NCBI GenBank assembly: GCA_027624955.1
Contig: JAQBTG010000001.1
Coordinates: forward strand, 62,001 to 126,000
Direction of reading: 5' to 3'
Length of the DNA: 64,000 nucleotides
Source of the DNA: Pseudomonadota bacterium
GTDB lineage: Bacteria > Pseudomonadota > Alphaproteobacteria > UBA828
The notes beneath the pieces are model-generated. The model was not told the origin of the DNA. It saw only the letters and a list, made by a program, of their open reading frames with translations, and made no database searches. Position 1 is the stretch's first letter. The number at the start of each line of letters is the position of its first letter. A program made the translations under genes and the position numbers. Of the stretch, positions 43,748-54,636 are shown in pieces.

Positions 43748-46152
43748 AGTTCACGCTTTCCTGGCTCAAACAACATTTGGAAACCGACGCTTCGGTCGAG
43801 GTGCTGAGCACCTGCATGACCGCCATCGGCCTCGAGGTTGAGAGCGTCGAGGACCCGGCGCAGAAGCTCGCGCCTTTCATCATCGCTCATGTCGTCGAGG
43901 CGGTGCAGCATCCTGACGCCGATAAGCTCCGGCTATGTACCGTCGATACCGGTAGTGAAACAGTACAAGTAGTGTGTGGCGCGCCCAATGCGCGTACCGG
44001 CATGAAAGGCGTTTTCGCGGCCAGCGGCAGCACCATTCCGGGCACCGGCTTGAAGCTCAAGCCGACCAAGATTCGCGGCGTTTTTAGCAATGGCATGCTG
44101 TGTTCCGAGCGCGAAATGGGCCTTAGCGACGAACATGAGGGCATCATCGATTTGCCTGCGGATGCGCCGGTGGGCCAGCCCTTCGCCGCCTATATGGGGC
44201 TCGACGATCCGCTATTCGATATTGCCATCACGCCCAACCGAGCCGATTGCCTCGGCGTCTTCGGCATCGCGCGCGACCTTGCCGCCGCCGGATTGGGCCA
44301 GCTCAAAGCGCCTGATCTCTCGGCGATTTCGGGCGCTTTCATGAGCCCGCTCGATGTCCGCCTCGAATTCTCAGCCGAAGCGGAAGATGCCTGTCCGCTC
44401 TTCGTCGGGCGCTATATCCGCGGCGTTAAAAACGGCCCGAGCCCCAAATGGATGCAGGACCGTCTGCTTTCCGTTGGCCTCAGACCGATCTCAGCGCTGG
44501 TGGACATGACCAATTTCGTCACCATCGATCTCAACCGCCCGGTGCATGTGTTCGATGCCGACAAAATCTCGGGCGATCATCTATGGCTTCGCACCGGCTG
44601 CGCCGGCGCCAAGTTCGATGCGTTGAACGGCAAAGAATATGAACTCGATAGCGAGATGACTGCGATCGGTGATGAAACCGGTGTCTTAAGCCTGGCCGGC
44701 GTCATGGGCGGCCAGAGATCGGGCTGCACCCACGATACCGCCAATGTCTTTATCGAAATCGCGCTCTTCGATCCGGTGCGGACGGCCGCCACGGGGCGCA
44801 AGCTCAACCTTGAATCCGATGCCCGCCACCGCTTCGAACGTGGTGTCGATCCGGCCTTTGCCGAACCCGGCATGGAGGTCGCGACCCGCCTGGTGCAGGA
44901 CATGTGCGGCGGCGAGGCAAGCGAATTGGTGATTATCGGCGCGGCGCCTGAATGGCGCCGCGAAGTCACTTTCCGCCCCTCCCGTGTCCACACCTTGGGC
45001 GGCGTCGAGCTCAGCGAAATGGCCTGCGAGGCAGTGCTCGGCAAACTCGGCTTCCAATCGCACGAGGTCGGTTCCGATCATTTGGCGGTCGAGCCGCCAT
45101 CGTGGCGCGGCGATATCGTCGGCGAAGCTGATTTGGTGGAAGAAGTGCTGCGGGTACACGGCTTTGACAATATCCCCGCAGTCTCCCTGCCGCCGTTAAA
45201 GGCGCGTGCCGGCTCCGTCATTGAACTGCCGCGACGGCGCATGGGATGGGGGCGCCGCGCTCTGGCCGCGCGCGGTATGTCCGAGGTGGTAACCTGGTCC
45301 TTCATGGCAAAGGCTCAAGCCGATCTGTTCGGCGGCGCGCTGTCGGGCCTGACCCTCGCCAACCCGATCAGCAGCGATCTCGATGTCATGCGTCCCTCGA
45401 TCCTACCAAATCTGGCCATGGCCTGCCGCAAGAACGCCGATCGCGGCTTCGCTGATATGGCGCTGTTTGAGGCCGGGCCGCAATATTCTGGTGACTGCGC
45501 AGAACATCAACACCGTGTTGTGGCCGGCGTGCGTTCGGGTCAGGCTGAGGGCAGAAACATGTATACCCCGGCACGTGACGTCGATGTATTCGATGCCAAG
45601 GCCGATGCGCTGGCCGGACTCGCCGCCGCTGGAGCTCCGGTGGCGAGCCTGCAAACCCAAAACGGCGCACCGGACTGGTACCATCCCGGGCGCTCGGGCA
45701 CTCTCGCCCTCGGGCCCAATCTACTCGGCTATTTCGGCGAGTTGCATCCGTCTGTCCTGGCCGCCCTCGACATTGATCTGCCGTTGGTGGCGTTCGAGTT
45801 ATTCATCGACGCCATCCCGGTGCCCAAGGAAAAGGCAGGGCGTACCCGCGCGGCGCTGAACAATTCTGATTTTCCCACCGTTGAGCGTGATTTTGCCTTC
45901 GTCGTCGACGTCGATGTCTCGGCTGAGCAGGTCATCCGCGCGGCGCGCGGCGTCGACAAAAAGCTGATCACCGATGTTGCATTATTTGATCTCTACGCCG
46001 GTGAAGGTGTTGGCGAAGGCAAGAAGTCCCTGGCCATCGCCGTCCGCCTGGAGCCGAGCGATCGCACGCTCACGGACGCCGAGATTGAGACGTTGGCGAC
46101 AAAGCTAGTCGACAACGTCAAAAAACTCACCGGCGGAGAGTTGCGCGGCTAA
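43744..46152 (+). CDS. pheT: Phenylalanyl-tRNA synthetase beta chain
   Basis: An 802-residue chain with the usual order: N-terminal EMAP-like tRNA-binding domain ([32 protein letters not shown]), editing and B5 domains, core-like fold and a C-terminal anticodon-binding FDX domain ([17 protein letters not shown]). It forms the heterotetramer with PheS and edits mischarged tyrosine. Its start overlaps the pheS stop. Confidence 0.96.
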   Translation: MKFTLSWLKQHLETDASVEVLSTCMTAIGLEVESVEDPAQKLAPFIIAHVVEAVQHPDADKLRLCTVDTGSETVQVVCGAPNARTGMKGVFAASGSTIPGTGLKLKPTKIRGVFSNGMLCSEREMGLSDEHEGIIDLPADAPVGQPFAAYMGLDDPLFDIAITPNRADCLGVFGIARDLAAAGLGQLKAPDLSAISGAFMSPLDVRLEFSAEAEDACPLFVGRYIRGVKNGPSPKWMQDRLLSVGLRPISALVDMTNFVTIDLNRPVHVFDADKISGDHLWLRTGCAGAKFDALNGKEYELDSEMTAIGDETGVLSLAGVMGGQRSGCTHDTANVFIEIALFDPVRTAATGRKLNLESDARHRFERGVDPAFAEPGMEVATRLVQDMCGGEASELVIIGAAPEWRREVTFRPSRVHTLGGVELSEMACEAVLGKLGFQSHEVGSDHLAVEPPSWRGDIVGEADLVEEVLRVHGFDNIPAVSLPPLKARAGSVIELPRRRMGWGRRALAARGMSEVVTWSFMAKAQADLFGGALSGLTLANPISSDLDVMRPSILPNLAMACRKNADRGFADMALFEAGPQYSGDCAEHQHRVVAGVRSGQAEGRNMYTPARDVDVFDAKADALAGLAAAGAPVASLQTQNGAPDWYHPGRSGTLALGPNLLGYFGELHPSVLAALDIDLPLVAFELFIDAIPVPKEKAGRTRAALNNSDFPTVERDFAFVVDVDVSAEQVIRAARGVDKKLITDVALFDLYAGEGVGEGKKSLAIAVRLEPSDRTLTDAEIETLATKLVDNVKKLTGGELRG

Positions 46153-46194
46153 TTTTATGGCGTCTCAGTTGACGCGCTTTCACATATTGTATTC

Positions 46195-48006
46195 ATGACA
46201 CAAATGACCGATCTCGCGCATATCCGTAATTTCGCCATCATCGCCCATATCGATCACGGCAAATCGACCTTGGCTGATCGCATGATCGAAATGTGCGGTG
46301 GCCTGCAGAAGCGCGAAATGACCAGCCAGGTTCTCGATTCGATGGATATCGAGCGTGAGCGCGGCATCACCATCAAAGCGCAAACTGTGCGCCTTAGCCA
46401 CAAGGCGAAGAACGGTGAGACTTACACCCTCAATCTTGTCGACACACCCGGCCATGTTGATTTCTCCTATGAGGTAAGTCGCTCACTCGCAGCTTGCGAA
46501 GGCTCGTTGCTGGTTGTCGACGCGACCCAAGGAGTCGAGGCGCAAACCCTCGCCAATACCTATCTCGCCGTCGATGGCGGGCATGAAATAATTCCCGTCT
46601 TGAACAAGATCGATCTCGCGTCGGCCGAGGTGGAGCGCATCCGCCAGCAAATCGAGGATGTCGTCGGTATCGACGCCAGCGACGCGCTATCCATTTCCGC
46701 CAAAACCGGAGCCGGCGTTGCAGATGTGCTGGATGCGCTGGTCGAACGCTTGCCGGCACCGGAAGGCGATGTTGACGCGCCGCTAAAGGCGCTGTTGGTC
46801 GATAGTTGGTACGATCAATATCTCGGTGTGATGATTCTGGTGCGCGTGCAGGACGGTATTGTGCGCAAAGGTATGCGCATACGCATGATGGGACTCGGCT
46901 CGCTGCATGAGATCGAGCGTGTCGGCGTTTTCACCCCCAAGATTGAGATCGTGGCGGCGCTCGGGCCGGGCGAAATTGGCTTCATCACCGCCAGCATCAA
47001 AACAATTACCGACTGCAATGTTGGTGACACCATCACCGAGGATCGCCGCCCGACCGCCGAACCTCTGGCGGGATTTAAGCCCAGCGTGCCGGTCGTATTC
47101 TGCGGCCTATTTCCCGCTGATTCCGCCGATTTCGAGCGCTTGCGCGAGAGTTTGGGCAAGCTCACTCTCAATGATTCGAGTTTTCATTACGAGGCTGAAA
47201 CTTCTGCAGCGCTCGGCATGGGTTTCAGCTGCGGCTTTTTGGGCCTGTTGCATCTCGAAATCATTCAGGAGCGGCTGGAGCGCGAATTCGATCTCGACCT
47301 AGTGGCCACCGCGCCAAGCGTGGTCTACCGCCTGACCACCACAGCCGGTGAAACCTACGAACTGCACAATCCCGCGGACATGCCCGATCCGACCAAAATA
47401 CGCACCATGGAAGAGCCCTGGATCAAGGCCAACATCATGGTACCGGATGAGTATCTCGGGCCGGTCCTCGCACTTTGCGAGCGGAAGCGCGGAGAACAAG
47501 ATACGCTGACTTATGTCGGCAACCGTGCCTTGGTGTCTTACCGCCTGCCGCTCAACGAAGTGGTTTTCGATTTTTATGACCGGCTAAAATCTCATTCGCG
47601 CGGCTATGCCAGTTTTGATTACCAATTGGATGAATACCGCGAAGGCGATCTGGTGAAAGTAGGCATCTTGATCAATGCCGAGCCGGTGGATTCGCTCTCG
47701 ATGGTGGTACATCGCGGTCAGGCGGAATCACGTGGCAGGGCCCTGTGTTTGCGTCTCAAGGATCTGATACCGCGCCAGCTCTTCAAGGTCGCCATTCAGG
47801 CGGCAATCGGCGGCAAGGTGGTGGCGCGCGAAACCGTGAGCGCGCTCCGTAAAGACGTGACCGCGAAATGCTATGGCGGTGACATCACGCGTAAGCGCAA
47901 ATTGCTTGATCGGCAGAAGCGCGGCAAAAAGCGGATGCGCCAATTCGGCAACGTGGAAATCCCACAAGAAGCCTTTCTCGCAGCCCTCAAAATGAGCGAA
48001 GATTAA
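46195..48006 (+). CDS. lepA: Elongation factor 4 (LepA)
   Basis: A 603-residue translational GTPase. G motifs [21 protein letters not shown] and NKIDLASA are clear; the C-terminal domain ends [22 protein letters not shown] as expected. It promotes ribosome function or back-translocation under stress. No clear ribosome site precedes the ATG at 46195 or the one at 46204, so initiation may be weak or leaderless. Confidence 0.96.
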   Translation: MTQMTDLAHIRNFAIIAHIDHGKSTLADRMIEMCGGLQKREMTSQVLDSMDIERERGITIKAQTVRLSHKAKNGETYTLNLVDTPGHVDFSYEVSRSLAACEGSLLVVDATQGVEAQTLANTYLAVDGGHEIIPVLNKIDLASAEVERIRQQIEDVVGIDASDALSISAKTGAGVADVLDALVERLPAPEGDVDAPLKALLVDSWYDQYLGVMILVRVQDGIVRKGMRIRMMGLGSLHEIERVGVFTPKIEIVAALGPGEIGFITASIKTITDCNVGDTITEDRRPTAEPLAGFKPSVPVVFCGLFPADSADFERLRESLGKLTLNDSSFHYEAETSAALGMGFSCGFLGLLHLEIIQERLEREFDLDLVATAPSVVYRLTTTAGETYELHNPADMPDPTKIRTMEEPWIKANIMVPDEYLGPVLALCERKRGEQDTLTYVGNRALVSYRLPLNEVVFDFYDRLKSHSRGYASFDYQLDEYREGDLVKVGILINAEPVDSLSMVVHRGQAESRGRALCLRLKDLIPRQLFKVAIQAAIGGKVVARETVSALRKDVTAKCYGGDITRKRKLLDRQKRGKKRMRQFGNVEIPQEAFLAALKMSED

Positions 48007-48017
48007 GCCCTTCCACC

Positions 48018-48887
48018 TCAGCCAGCGCGAGCCGAAACGATCCAACAAGCCGAATCCATGCGTATGCCGGTGCCGTCGTAATAGGGTGTGAGCGTCTCAA
48101 CCAGCGCCGCCTCGACGCGCCGGACGATGTCTTCGTCCACATCGCCGAGCACTCGGGCGACCGGTCCCATGCGGGTAGCATGCGACGCTGCAGCCGCCGC
48201 AGTGCCGGGGCCGCTTAGATAGAACGGCTCATTCAGTGCTTCGAGCGAAATATCGATATATCCCGCAGCGTCCAGAATTTGCCGAGCGCGCTCTCCATCG
48301 GCTAACGCGAAGGGGCCCGGCGCGCCCAGCGGCACAGGCTCCGGCGGCGTGACGAATTGACTCGCCACGCCGAGCGGAATTGCCATCCAGGGATTTTCTG
48401 CGAGCGCCCGCCAGCAGATGAAGGTCAGTCGCCCGTCCGCTTTGAGGGCCTTGCGGATATTGCCGAAGGCGGCAACTGGGTCGTCGAAAAACATCACGCC
48501 GAAACGTGAAAAGCCGTGCGCGTAGGCGGCCGCGGGAAGCTCAACTGTCTGCGCATCGTGGTGCTCAAATTCGAGCTTGAGCGCTGGCTCCAATGCTGCG
48601 CGGCGTTTGGCTTGGGCGAGCATGGGGGTGGAGATGTCGATGCCATGGACGGCGCCGTCGGGCCCGACACGGCGCGCCAGCTCAAGCGAACTGTCGCCGC
48701 AGCCGCAGCCGAGGTCGAGTATATATTGGCCGGTGGTCACGCCCGCCCGGTCGATCGCGATCTTACCAATATCGCCAATCTGGCCGTCCAATTGTTTGTG
48801 GAATTTGACCCAATTGGGTCCGGCGCGGTCGTTCCAATATTCGATCTGCGCGGAATTGACGGACCTATCGCTCGCGGTGCTAGGCAT
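48018..48887 (-). CDS. Class I SAM-dependent methyltransferase
   Basis: A 289-residue methyltransferase. The SAM site is ILDLGCGCGDSSLELARRV with HGIDISTPML following, and the later FSRFGVMFFDDPVAAF corresponds to motifs II-III. The ATG at 48887 lies inside the 3' end of the upstream GNAT gene (8-base overlap). The frame is open to 49271, but that part overlaps the GNAT gene. Substrate unknown; small metabolites are most likely. Confidence 0.85.
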   Translation of the reverse strand: MPSTASDRSVNSAQIEYWNDRAGPNWVKFHKQLDGQIGDIGKIAIDRAGVTTGQYILDLGCGCGDSSLELARRVGPDGAVHGIDISTPMLAQAKRRAALEPALKLEFEHHDAQTVELPAAAYAHGFSRFGVMFFDDPVAAFGNIRKALKADGRLTFICWRALAENPWMAIPLGVASQFVTPPEPVPLGAPGPFALADGERARQILDAAGYIDISLEALNEPFYLSGPGTAAAAASHATRMGPVARVLGDVDEDIVRRVEAALVETLTPYYDGTGIRMDSACWIVSARAG

Positions 48888-49446
48888 TGCGGTTCGCCCT
48901 TCCGTGTTGCGTCGTCGCACGCGCGCCGACGGGATTTTCCAAATCCACCCAGCCATAGGCCAATTCGTCGAGCGCCACGCCGAAATGGCGCTCGTTGCGC
49001 TGGGCCGCCAGCGTGCCGCCCATCGCGCTGTAAAAAAAGCGTGCAGGGTTGGCCGCCAGCACCCACAGCATGGCGGTGCCGCATCCCTGTCTCCGCAGCG
49101 CGTCGAACATTGTATGAAGCAGTGTCCGGCCGAGGCCTCTGCCTTGATGATCTGGCGCAACATAGAGCGTGTAAATTTCGCCGGCGAAAGGCAGGCCGTT
49201 CGGGCGCGCCGGGCCGGCACTGCCATAGCCGAGAATTTCACCGTTCTCAGCTGCCGCGACATAGACGGCACAATCGCTCGACCGCGCGGCGATGGTGTGC
49301 CGCCAATATTTGCATTCGCTGGCGCTTGAGAGGCCGAGCAGCACAGACTTGGGAATCATGCCGGGATAGGCGGCGCGCCAGGTGGTGATATGCACGTCGG
49401 CGATGGGCCCGGCGTCGTCCGGGCGTGCTGTTCTGATCACGACCAT
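48880..49446 (-). CDS. GNAT family N-acetyltransferase
   Basis: About 188 residues from the ATG at 49446. The start IRTARPDDAGPIADVHITTWRAAY and the acetyl-CoA motif YVAPDHQGRGLGRTLLHTMF are typical of GNAT enzymes, and WVLAANPARFFYSAMGG completes the C-terminal half. The acceptor is unknown. It overlaps the methyltransferase gene, so the two are co-expressed. Confidence 0.88.
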   Translation of the reverse strand: MVVIRTARPDDAGPIADVHITTWRAAYPGMIPKSVLLGLSSASECKYWRHTIAARSSDCAVYVAAAENGEILGYGSAGPARPNGLPFAGEIYTLYVAPDHQGRGLGRTLLHTMFDALRRQGCGTAMLWVLAANPARFFYSAMGGTLAAQRNERHFGVALDELAYGWVDLENPVGARATTQHGRANRNA

Positions 49447-49525
49447 GCCCACCCACATAGCATGATCGCGCACTTTGGCCAAACGACCACCAAACTCCGC
49501 TGTGCGGTAGAAATGGAACGCGGCG

Positions 49526-49963
49526 CTAGGCGACTTGCGTGGATGCGACCGGCAGCGCCGCCGTGGTTTTGGGAGCGCCGCTCGGCCGGCTCAGAATAAA
49601 CAACGCCACCGCGGCATTAATGCCGCAATAGACCAACAGCAGGATTGAGCCGCCGGGCATGAGAGCGACCAGAATGGCAACGCTGAGTGCGATTCCGCCC
49701 AAAGTGGCGATCTTGGCTCTTCGCGGAATGGCGCGATGTTCGCTCCACAGGCGGATCGACGGGCCAAACATCTTGTGGCCGTACAGCCACGCATGAAATC
49801 TCTCCGAACCTTTGGAAAAACACCAAAGCGAGACGAGAAGAAATACCATTGAGGGCATGACGGGCACCAGGGCGCCAATCATGCCGAGCACGAGGCTGGC
49901 CCAGCCGAAGGCGACTAAAGCGATCCTCAGCGAGGGGCGGGAAGTTCCATTAAATTCTGTCAT
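49526..49963 (-). CDS. DUF454 (YbaN-like) inner-membrane protein
   Basis: A 145-residue membrane protein with about four hydrophobic segments. The family pattern is LGMIGALVPVMPSMVFLLVSLWCFSKGSERFHAWL with HKMFGPSIRLWSEHRAIPRRAK. Its role is unknown. The ATG at 49963 is preferred; the frame is open to 50017. Confidence 0.85.
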   Translation of the reverse strand: MTEFNGTSRPSLRIALVAFGWASLVLGMIGALVPVMPSMVFLLVSLWCFSKGSERFHAWLYGHKMFGPSIRLWSEHRAIPRRAKIATLGGIALSVAILVALMPGGSILLLVYCGINAAVALFILSRPSGAPKTTAALPVASTQVA

Positions 49964-50107
49964 CAGAAGAGTATGTAGGCAGCAGGTTAAACTCTGCTTA
50001 AGACTTCTGGTTAACAAACCCTAGACTGGTTATTTGCTCAACGGGTCCCAAATAACGCCCAAACTAGGTCGCGGTGAACTTACCCCCCGGCGTTATGCGA
50101 TCTCGCT

Positions 50108-51160
50108 CTAAATGTCGCTGATTGTCGGCGCCGAATCCTCGATTTCTTTGATTCGGTTCAGACCGCTGCGCATTTGCGAAGTAATGAATTCGGCGCGCTG
50201 CATCGGACGGGTGCACTCCCAACCGATCTCATTTTCCCAGGCGCCCATTTTTAGGGACAGGCCGCATAGCACGCCACCGACGGTGGTGTGGTGACTTTCG
50301 ATAAGACGGCGCACGCGGCGAAAAGATTCACCGTTTAAGTTCTCCCACATGTCTTTCGAGTGACGGTCGAAGCTTTCGAAACGGCCGGTCAGAGAAGCCG
50401 TGACGTCGTTCAAATTCTCGCGCAAAAAGCCGCATACATGCATGAGAATTGGATCACGGCGCATATGGAAGTTACACTCCACCTCGCGCACAACTTCTAT
50501 GAATCGACCAATCTTGGGGATCAACTCGTCGAGGCAGTTTTTGAAATATGCCAGCGACAGGAAGATATCGGCGTATTCCTCGAGAAATTCGGGCACGTCC
50601 GAGACTTCGATCTCCAGCTGTCTCGCTAAGGTGCGCAAGTTGCGTATAGCCACTTCTCGGTCCGGATTGGAAAACATGCCAATGAGTTGATCGAAATTCT
50701 CGATCTCGGCGTTCGAACCGCCATATACCTGGGCCAGGAGCGGCGACGTAAAGACGCGCATATATTCGGTCAGCTCCGCTTGCTTGGCCGGCGACAGTTG
50801 CAGCGCGTCGACCTCCGCCAACTCAATACCAGCCCGGCGCAATTCGATTCGCAAGCTGTAGACATCGTAGCTGTGGAGCCGGGCCAAATGTTCAATCAAC
50901 CGCTGGTCCTCCAGGTCCTCCGCACTTTGCCAATTGAAATGACGGCTGAGCGCGTCCGGTTCGATTTGGCCGCTGCCGGTTTTGGCGCCCTTGTAGATTT
51001 CGATAACCGATTTGAAATGGGTGTTCTTGATGAGACGCGCCTGTTTCAGGCCGGTGGTATAGAGCGGCACGATTGAGAGCGGCAGAATATGGAGCGAATC
51101 CACATCTACATCAGTTGATGTGCTCGGCGATTCGGTCGGTTTTGCCGGCGCGCTCTTCAT
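50108..51160 (-). CDS. Hypothetical protein, mostly helical
   Basis: A 350-residue soluble protein without signal or membrane segments. The first 20 residues are Ser/Thr/Pro-rich, then long helices dominate, including FLEEYADIFLSLAYFKNCLDELIPKIGRFIEVVREVE and a C-terminal region rich in Glu, Arg and Trp. I do not recognise a family. It is an isolated gene with an AT-rich upstream region and a small hairpin 40 bases before its start, so it probably has its own promoter. Confidence 0.6.
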   Translation of the reverse strand: MKSAPAKPTESPSTSTDVDVDSLHILPLSIVPLYTTGLKQARLIKNTHFKSVIEIYKGAKTGSGQIEPDALSRHFNWQSAEDLEDQRLIEHLARLHSYDVYSLRIELRRAGIELAEVDALQLSPAKQAELTEYMRVFTSPLLAQVYGGSNAEIENFDQLIGMFSNPDREVAIRNLRTLARQLEIEVSDVPEFLEEYADIFLSLAYFKNCLDELIPKIGRFIEVVREVECNFHMRRDPILMHVCGFLRENLNDVTASLTGRFESFDRHSKDMWENLNGESFRRVRRLIESHHTTVGGVLCGLSLKMGAWENEIGWECTRPMQRAEFITSQMRSGLNRIKEIEDSAPTISDI

Positions 51161-51531
51161 GTCGAGATTGGCCCTTACTCAAAGGTTATATTTGTCTCGC
51201 GCGGTGGCGCCGCCACCGGTCTTCGAGGCGATTCTCAATTGAAATTCTGAATTTTTATTAAATTAGGCCAGATGTAAGCGTTGCTAACCGTAGATCAGTA
51301 TGGCTTAAGCCTATTAACAACAGATTGAAGCCGCCGAAAAACCGCCGCCGAATTTGGCGTAAACTTCACATTCTCCGGACGCTGGGACTTGGCGCACAAT
51401 ACGGCTGTGTCGTTGGGCAAGATTCCGAGCCTTCGCGGCATGTCGCTTACAACATCCCCATCGTCTTGGTTTTCTGCTACTACGCTCATTATGAAGTGGT
51501 TCGAATTATCTCGCTCGCCGGCGTTTGGGAC
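51161..51531. other. Intergenic control region between divergent genes
   Basis: This 371-base gap separates the 350-residue hypothetical gene (minus) and the ELM1-like gene (plus). It contains a perfect 7-bp hairpin (CGGTGGC/GCCACCG, 51201-51217) in the leader of the minus gene and an AT-rich stretch around 51238-51300 that could hold promoters. The ELM1 frame is open through 51325-51531 but looks non-coding. No RNA gene was recognised. Confidence 0.4.
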
Positions 51532-52521
51532 GTGAGCGCAGCGGTTGCGAACGAGGGTCTCAGTTGTTGGGTGCTGAGCGAAGGCATGGCGGGGACTGAG
51601 AATCAATGTCTCGCTCTGGCCGCTGCTCTTGGGCTCAAGCCAGAGATCAAACGCGCTGCAGCGAAAAAGCCGTGGCTTTGGCTAGGCGCGGCGATGGCTG
51701 CCTTGCCGCCGTGGCTTCTGGCGCAGGGACACTATTCGCTAGCGCCGCCTTGGCCGGATCTGGTGATCGCCAGCGGTCGCAAATGCGCCGGTCTGGCCCT
51801 CGCTATCCAGCGCGCCAGCCGAGGCCGCACGTTTACCGTTTTCGTCCAGAATCCGCGCCTCGGCCTGGCGCGCTTCGATCTCATCGTGGTGCCCCGCCAT
51901 GACGGCATTGTCGGCGCCAATATTTTTACGACGCGAGGCGCCTTGAGCCGGGTTAACGCGGTGGCGCTGAATGCCGCGGCGGCTGAATTCGCGCCCGCTT
52001 TTGCCGATCTGCCACGCCCTCTGGTGGCGTGCCTGATCGGCGGCGCGTCGCGCCGACACCGCTTCACATCGGCGGACGGGCGAGCGCTTGGCGAGGCCCT
52101 GGCCAAGCTTTCGGCTGAGACCGGCGGTGGACTTCTCATCACCCCATCGCGGCGCACGCCGGCGCCGAGTTTCGCCGCGTTGGAGGTGGCGCTGGATGGC
52201 GCGCCCGCCTATATATGGCGAGGCAAGGGCGCCAATCCTTATCTCGGTTTCCTGGCTGTGGCGAACGCCGTTCTGGTGACCGGCGATTCGGTGAGCATGG
52301 TCTCCGACGCCTGCGCCAGCGGCAAGCCGGTTCATATCTTTCCTGTGGCCGGACGCCGCTCCGCGCGCTTCAGTCGCTTTTTCGCGGCGCTTGAAGCCGA
52401 AGACGCGGTTCGGCCGTTTACTGGCAGCGTGGAAAGCCGAGACTATGAGCCGCTGAACGACTGTACTCTGGCGGCCGACGAGATCCACCGCCGATTGGAG
52501 ACGCGACAAAAGACGAAATAA
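51532..52521 (+). CDS. ELM1-family (mitochondrial fission ELM1-like) protein
   Basis: About 329 residues. The ELM1 start CWVLSEGMAGTENQCLALAAALGL and later FVQNPRLGLARFDLIVVPRHDGI, with VLVTGDSVSMVSDACASGKPVHIFP, match a family that looks like a GT-B glycosyltransferase. The bacterial role is unproven; envelope sugar transfer is a guess. The start is uncertain (GTG at 51532; the frame is open upstream). Confidence 0.8.
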   Translation: MSAAVANEGLSCWVLSEGMAGTENQCLALAAALGLKPEIKRAAAKKPWLWLGAAMAALPPWLLAQGHYSLAPPWPDLVIASGRKCAGLALAIQRASRGRTFTVFVQNPRLGLARFDLIVVPRHDGIVGANIFTTRGALSRVNAVALNAAAAEFAPAFADLPRPLVACLIGGASRRHRFTSADGRALGEALAKLSAETGGGLLITPSRRTPAPSFAALEVALDGAPAYIWRGKGANPYLGFLAVANAVLVTGDSVSMVSDACASGKPVHIFPVAGRRSARFSRFFAALEAEDAVRPFTGSVESRDYEPLNDCTLAADEIHRRLETRQKTK

Positions 52522-52604
52522 AGACGGCGCCCAAAACAGCACATCAAGCCGGGCGAAGGGTGTAATCTAGCGCAAATTCCAAGCGCCGCGAACTAGAGGA
52601 AACT

Positions 52605-53573
52605 ATGTCTGAAAGCCATCACAGCAAGGTCATCATTATCGGTTCCGGTCCGGCTGGGTACACGGCGGCGATTTACGCCGCGCGGGCCGGTATGGCGCCG
52701 ATTCTCGTGCTTGGCTTGGAGCCGGGCGGACAGATGACGATCACCACCGACGTTGAGAATTATCCGGGTTTCGCCGATGTCATTCAGGGGCCCTGGCTGA
52801 TGGAACAGATGAAGGCCCAGGCCGAGCATGTCGGCACCCGTCTGATGCATGATTTGATCGTCAGCGTCGATTTTTCTCAGCGCCCGTTCACCTGCGTCGG
52901 CGATTCCGGCGATCTCTATAGTGCCGACAGCGTCATTATCAGTACCGGCGCCCAAGCGCGCTGGCTCGGTCTGCCGAGCGAAGAGAAGTATATGGGCTTC
53001 GGGGTTTCCGCCTGCGCCACTTGCGACGGTTTCTTTTTCCGCGGCAAGGAGGTCGCCGTGATCGGCGGCGGCAATACGGCGGTTGAGGAAGCGCTCTATC
53101 TGACAAACCATGCGACCAAAGTAACGCTGGTGCATCGGCGCGACAGTTTACGGGCGGAAAAAATTCTGCAGGAACGGCTTCGGGCCAACCCAAAAATCGA
53201 CATTATTTGGGATCATAAGCTGGAAGAAGTTCTCGGTGAAGACATGCCGCCCGGCGTTTCAGGCGCCCGCATCAAACATGTGAACTCGTCTGATGAGCGC
53301 CTTTTGGACGTCCAAGGCATCTTTGTTGCCATCGGTCATACCCCCAATACGGCCGTCTTTCAGGGCCAGATCGATACTGACGAAGATGGCTATATTATCA
53401 CCCATGCCGACAGTACCGCCACCAACGTCGCCGGTGTGTTTGCCGCCGGCGACGTGCAAGACAAAACCTTCCGCCAGGCGGTAACGGCGGCGGGGACAGG
53501 GTGCATGGCGGCGCTGGAGGCTGAAAAATTTATCGCCGAGATGGGCGCCGGAGTTGCCGCCGCTGCGGAATAA
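52605..53573 (+). CDS. trxB: Thioredoxin-disulfide reductase
   Basis: A 322-residue FAD/NADPH flavoprotein that reduces thioredoxin. FAD site IIGSGPAGYTAAIYAARAG (about 11-29), redox pair C137-A-T-C140 in SACATCDGFFF, NADPH site VIGGGNTAVEEALYL, and the C-terminal FAAGDVQDKTFRQAVTAAG are all present. The ATG lies after a purine-rich AGAGGA. A LysR regulator gene follows 48 bases downstream. Confidence 0.95.
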   Translation: MSESHHSKVIIIGSGPAGYTAAIYAARAGMAPILVLGLEPGGQMTITTDVENYPGFADVIQGPWLMEQMKAQAEHVGTRLMHDLIVSVDFSQRPFTCVGDSGDLYSADSVIISTGAQARWLGLPSEEKYMGFGVSACATCDGFFFRGKEVAVIGGGNTAVEEALYLTNHATKVTLVHRRDSLRAEKILQERLRANPKIDIIWDHKLEEVLGEDMPPGVSGARIKHVNSSDERLLDVQGIFVAIGHTPNTAVFQGQIDTDEDGYIITHADSTATNVAGVFAAGDVQDKTFRQAVTAAGTGCMAALEAEKFIAEMGAGVAAAAE

Positions 53574-53621
53574 GCATCGGCTCGGCTAGCTGCTTGCCAC
53601 GTTCCCGCTTTGGAGGTCCGC

Positions 53622-54512
53622 ATGGACTGGGACAAACTGAGGGTCTTTCACGCCGTTGCCGAAGCGGGCAGTTTCACCCGTGCCGGCGACCTTCTGCATC
53701 TCAGCCAGTCTGCCGTCAGCCGTCAAGTAGCTGCGTTGGAGCGAAGTCTCTCCGTGGTGCTCTTTCATCGCCATTCGCGCGGCCTCCTCCTCACCGAACA
53801 GGGCGAGACGCTCTACGCCACGACGCGCGACGTGTACGCTAAGCTGGCCATGACGGAAGCTAATTTGAGCGGTGGGCGTGATCGGCCCGAGGGGCCGCTC
53901 ACTATTACCACCACCAACGCTTTCGGCACGATTTGGCTGACCCCGCGACTGCGTGCGTTCAACCAGCTGTATCCCGGCATTGATTTGAAACTCAAGACCT
54001 CGGACGATGCGCTCGATCTCGCCATGCGCGAAGCCGATGTTGCAATCCGCATGGGCACCCCAACGCAGCCGGATCTCATTCAGCGACATTTAATGACGGT
54101 GCATTCGCATATTTACGCGGCGCCGAGCTATCTGGAAGAGTTCGGGCCTATCGAAAGCGCCGATGATCTGTTGAACCAGCGCCTCATTGTCTATGGCAAG
54201 GGTCCGCTCAGCGATATCGCCAGTCCAAATTGGTTGCTGCGGCGCAGCGGCGAGGCTGAATCGCGCCACCGGGTGGTACTTGAGGCCAATAATATCTATT
54301 GCATTCTTCGGGCCGTGGAAAGTGGTCTCGGGATATCGGCGCTGCCCGATTATGTCGCCCGCGAGCGACCTAATATCCGCCAGATTCTACCCGAATTGCA
54401 GGGTCCTTCGTTTGATGCCTATCTCGTCTATGCGGAGGAGCTGCGCCACACCAAACGCATCGGCGTGTTCCGCAATTTTCTTTTGGATCAAATCGCAGCG
54501 TGGAAATATTGA
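53622..54512 (+). CDS. LysR-family transcription regulator
   Basis: A 296-residue regulator. The helix-turn-helix is FHAVAEAGSFTRAGDLLHLSQSAVSRQVAALE (about 9-40) and a periplasmic-binding-like effector domain follows. The ATG at 53622 is chosen because GGAGG lies five bases upstream. It is co-directional with trxB and may be co-transcribed; targets and ligand are unknown. Confidence 0.9.
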   Translation: MDWDKLRVFHAVAEAGSFTRAGDLLHLSQSAVSRQVAALERSLSVVLFHRHSRGLLLTEQGETLYATTRDVYAKLAMTEANLSGGRDRPEGPLTITTTNAFGTIWLTPRLRAFNQLYPGIDLKLKTSDDALDLAMREADVAIRMGTPTQPDLIQRHLMTVHSHIYAAPSYLEEFGPIESADDLLNQRLIVYGKGPLSDIASPNWLLRRSGEAESRHRVVLEANNIYCILRAVESGLGISALPDYVARERPNIRQILPELQGPSFDAYLVYAEELRHTKRIGVFRNFLLDQIAAWKY

Positions 54513-54636
54513 CAATATCTGCCGAATTGATATGCGTATAGCGCATGGCAGAATTGTGATAACAGACCTACCACGCGGGAAAAGGCAGCATTATATGCTG
54601 CATTGCAACATGCTGATGCGCCATTAATACCTCCCG

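Noticed and set aside
46169-46200. TTGACG and TATT-like elements just before lepA
   Set aside because: Spacing between the elements is too short for a normal promoter.
54509-54540. TTGACA with a TATGCG-like element at the end of the LysR gene
   Set aside because: The -10 match is poor; kept only as an alternative promoter for the candidate RNA.
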